Part shown: positions 62,148-64,000 of the stretch, in pieces
Layout: every line of letters starts with the position of its first letter
How positions within the stretch are numbered: position 1 is the stretch's first letter
Source of the DNA: Chrysoporthe austroafricana
Taxonomy: Eukaryota > Ascomycota > Sordariomycetes > Diaporthales > Cryphonectriaceae
Reading direction: 5' to 3'
Length of the DNA: 64,000 nucleotides
NCBI GenBank assembly: GCA_001051155.2
Contig: JYIP02000007.1
Coordinates: forward strand, 3,970,342-4,034,341
Notes under the pieces: model-generated
Seen by the model: only the letters and a program-made list of their open reading frames with translations
What the model was told of the DNA's origin: nothing
Database searches by the model: none
Made by a program: the position numbers and the translations under genes

Positions 62148-63162
62148 TGTATATGTGTGTTTGTTTGTTTGTTTGTTTTGTAGTAGTAGTAGTGGTAATG
62201 GTAGAAAGCGAGAGGACGAAGGATTAAGAAAGGGGGAGGATGAAGGAGAAAGGGAGAGGACGGAGAAAAGGAGTGAAAAGGAAGGGTTAATCAGGGCGGG
62301 TGGGTAGCTTAAAGTGGTGACGCATGACAATACTGGCGGCTCCGTAGCGTAAAGTGGTGACGGCACGACAATACTCAGCCCCGGCCCGCTAACCACAATC
62401 CCTTTGCCCTATGGCAGCGCCGTCGCTGCTCTAGGCCGCCCTGCAGATCAACCATGCCGACCGCGTCCTAGCGGCCAGCCCGGCCCTAGCCCCAGCGCCG
62501 CCGCAAGCGTCGCCGACGTACTCGCGCGACCTTAGCGGCACGGCGGAGCGCGACGCAGAGGACCGGCGCCGGCAGTAGGCCTGGCAGCATCCCAAGGCCG
62601 GCGGCGGGTGGGCGTCCAAGTCGCTGCTCTTCGTTATCGCATGACGGCTTTTTTTTTTTTTTAAGGGGGGGTCTTTGGCGTCATGGACGAGGCGAAGGAC
62701 CAACCAGTAAGACCGCCGCCGCCGCAGCCACAAATAAATTCAGAACTGGTAATTTCGAGGCAATTGCGCCATAGAGGTCGGCCACGGCGAAACACTAGCT
62801 ATTATTGGGGAAATTTACCAGACAACACTAGCGCGATGGAATATCAGATGAATCCCCCATAACATAACCATCACCTTCACCGCGCAGCCTACCAGTCTTC
62901 ACCACCAGCCATCACTCTTGAAGTGATTGTCTCCCCTTGCCGCCTGTCAAGCTGTTACCATACCTCTTGCCATACCTTGTCTCTGTTAATGGTAAATTCA
63001 CTACCAATTGACAATTGACTAACTACTTCACCACCCCTACCACCAGACTGAGCGGTCGGCACTTCCACTTGCGGTTCTCAGGACCCGCCTGGAGCACCCA
63101 AGTCGGTTACCATCCATATGCCTGGGCGAGCCAAGGAAACTGATAATCGACGGTACGTACAA
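62148..63162. other. Spacer with a possible broken exon
   Basis: At about 62430-62640 the plus strand reads ALQINHADRVLAASPALAPA, SRDLSGTAERDAEDRRRQ, TAG, AWQHPKAGGGWASKSLLF: open either side of a single TAG, so perhaps a mutated exon. A poly-T run lies near 62650. The remainder (62750-63160) shows nothing. Confidence 0.35.
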
Positions 63163-64000
63163 ATGAAAATGCCTGACTTTTACGCAATCCCCTACCCAAC
63201 GCCTCAGGAGCTTCCAGGCAGGGAATGTAGCCTATACTAAGGCCTTCCGCGATATGTTGATTGAAGGAAGGTATACCGACCCAGTGGACTGTGAAATGGA
63301 ATTCAATATATACGAACCCCAGTCCGAACTCGAGACGACCGACATTGGCCGCCCGCTTATTATGGAAGAAGCCAAAGAGCTTATCGCTAAATACCCCGTC
63401 CTTTCGTAGGTGGAACGCCCAAGTCCCGTATATGAAGGATGGGAGCTGCATCCTGATACTTTTATAGCATTTGAGGAAGGAGGTGATGGGAATTCTGAGC
63501 TGACTAGTGGTGAAAGCAGTAGAGATTCAGACGTGGAAGATCTGAATTCCCCGTACATTCACGGTCCTGCTCCTGCTCCAGCGCCTCGAACCCCATCAAC
63601 TACCAAAAGGGTCCTTTTCGCCAGCATGGCGCCCAAGACAGAAGAAAAACCGCGCGATCAATACGGGCGATACACCAGTGCCCGTCATCCCTCCGCCAAT
63701 ACCACCGTCAAGCTCACGTCGGTTGAGCTAGAGGCCATCCGCCACGCCGCCAACATGGCGGAAGTCGTGATGCAACACGGGTGTGAGGACGGTGGTGATA
63801 CCCTCCAGGCTTGGCAAAAGACCGCCAAGTCAATTCGGCCGGTTCTGGCACGCCTGGGAGCCCTGCAGGACACCACGCCCAAGAACAGCGAGCTTAGTCC
63901 TTCGGCCATGATGGCCAAAAATTTCACGACTGCCAGCAAACGTGCTCGTATGGACCTCGACGACGATGACGACTCCGCCGAGATCGTACGGAATCCACGA
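63163..64000 (+). pseudogene. Unidentified gene running off the right edge, with a frameshift and a TAG
   Basis: Starts MKMPDFYAIPYPTPQELPGR at 63163. A one-base shift near 63238 leads to KAFRDMLIEGRYTDPVDCEM, RPLIMEEAKELIAKYPVLS, then TAG (63407-63409), then VERPSPVYEGWELHPDTFIA in the same frame. It continues open to the window end, with a Pro/Ala linker, SVELEAIRHAANMAEVVMQH and an acidic DDDDDS patch. The TAG is also a possible intron acceptor, so the gene may be intact with introns I cannot place. The family is not recognised. Confidence 0.45.

Noticed and set aside
1..64000. CRISPR arrays, rRNA or tRNA genes
   Set aside because: No regularly spaced repeat-spacer pattern, no rRNA-like stretch and no tRNA cloverleaf that I could recognise by eye. 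A tRNA scan was not possible, so a missed tRNA cannot be excluded.

Overview
The window reads as nuclear DNA of a filamentous ascomycete (Pezizomycotina). Genes carry short GT-AG introns (about 50-90 nt) with CTAAC/CTGAC-like branch points, and the gene content is typical of that group: HET-domain genes, lectin-like proteins, P450, AAA ATPase and fungal-type kinases. GC-rich genes alternate with one AT-rich retroelement whose changes look like RIP (CpA to TpA). The species cannot be named from the sequence.

Layout. 0-6 kb: a LamG-like gene running off the left edge, a disordered protein with one membrane segment, and a metzincin-like protein with two H-type lectin domains that lacks the catalytic Glu. 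7.8-8.8 kb: a frameshifted PD-(D/E)XK-like gene. 9.6-24 kb: a decayed metabolic island with a sulfatase (frameshift plus TAG), a Dal5-type MFS transporter (TAG), an intact cytochrome P450, a pyranose 2-oxidase (TAG plus frameshift, with a 10-nt microexon) and, divergent from it, a badly broken aldos-2-ulose dehydratase-like gene. The last two are consecutive enzymes of the glucosone / 1,5-anhydrofructose route. A dispersed repeat of about 250 bp occurs three times here, once beside a kinase C-lobe fragment.

25.4-49.3 kb: an island of allorecognition-type genes and insertions. One HET gene is split by a 6.55-kb Ty3/gypsy element with 300-bp LTRs and target duplication CAGGC. A second HET gene is split by a 403-bp solo LTR with duplication TATAG. 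A nuclease-like relic is split by two further solo LTRs, each with a perfect 5-bp duplication. A close relative of that relic is frameshifted by an exact 23-bp tandem duplication. Between them lie an intact divergent pair (a STAND-like protein without an obvious P-loop and a DUF7025-type AAA ATPase) and a truncated ankyrin-kinase gene.

49.3-64 kb: a repeat-rich, GC-rich accessory region. It holds one intact FHA-like/kinase gene, a divergent NLS-rich basic protein, a pseudokinase relic, an isolated NOB1-type zinc ribbon, a coiled-coil gene and many micro/minisatellites. A 9-bp GAGCTG-type repeat is shared between two intergenic arrays and the coiled-coil gene. An unidentified broken gene runs off the right edge.

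The intact genes I would trust are the H-lectin protein, the 505-aa membrane protein, the P450, the STAND-like/AAA pair, the 52-53.7 kb kinase, the NLS-rich protein and the coiled-coil protein. Most other recognisable genes are interrupted or mutated.
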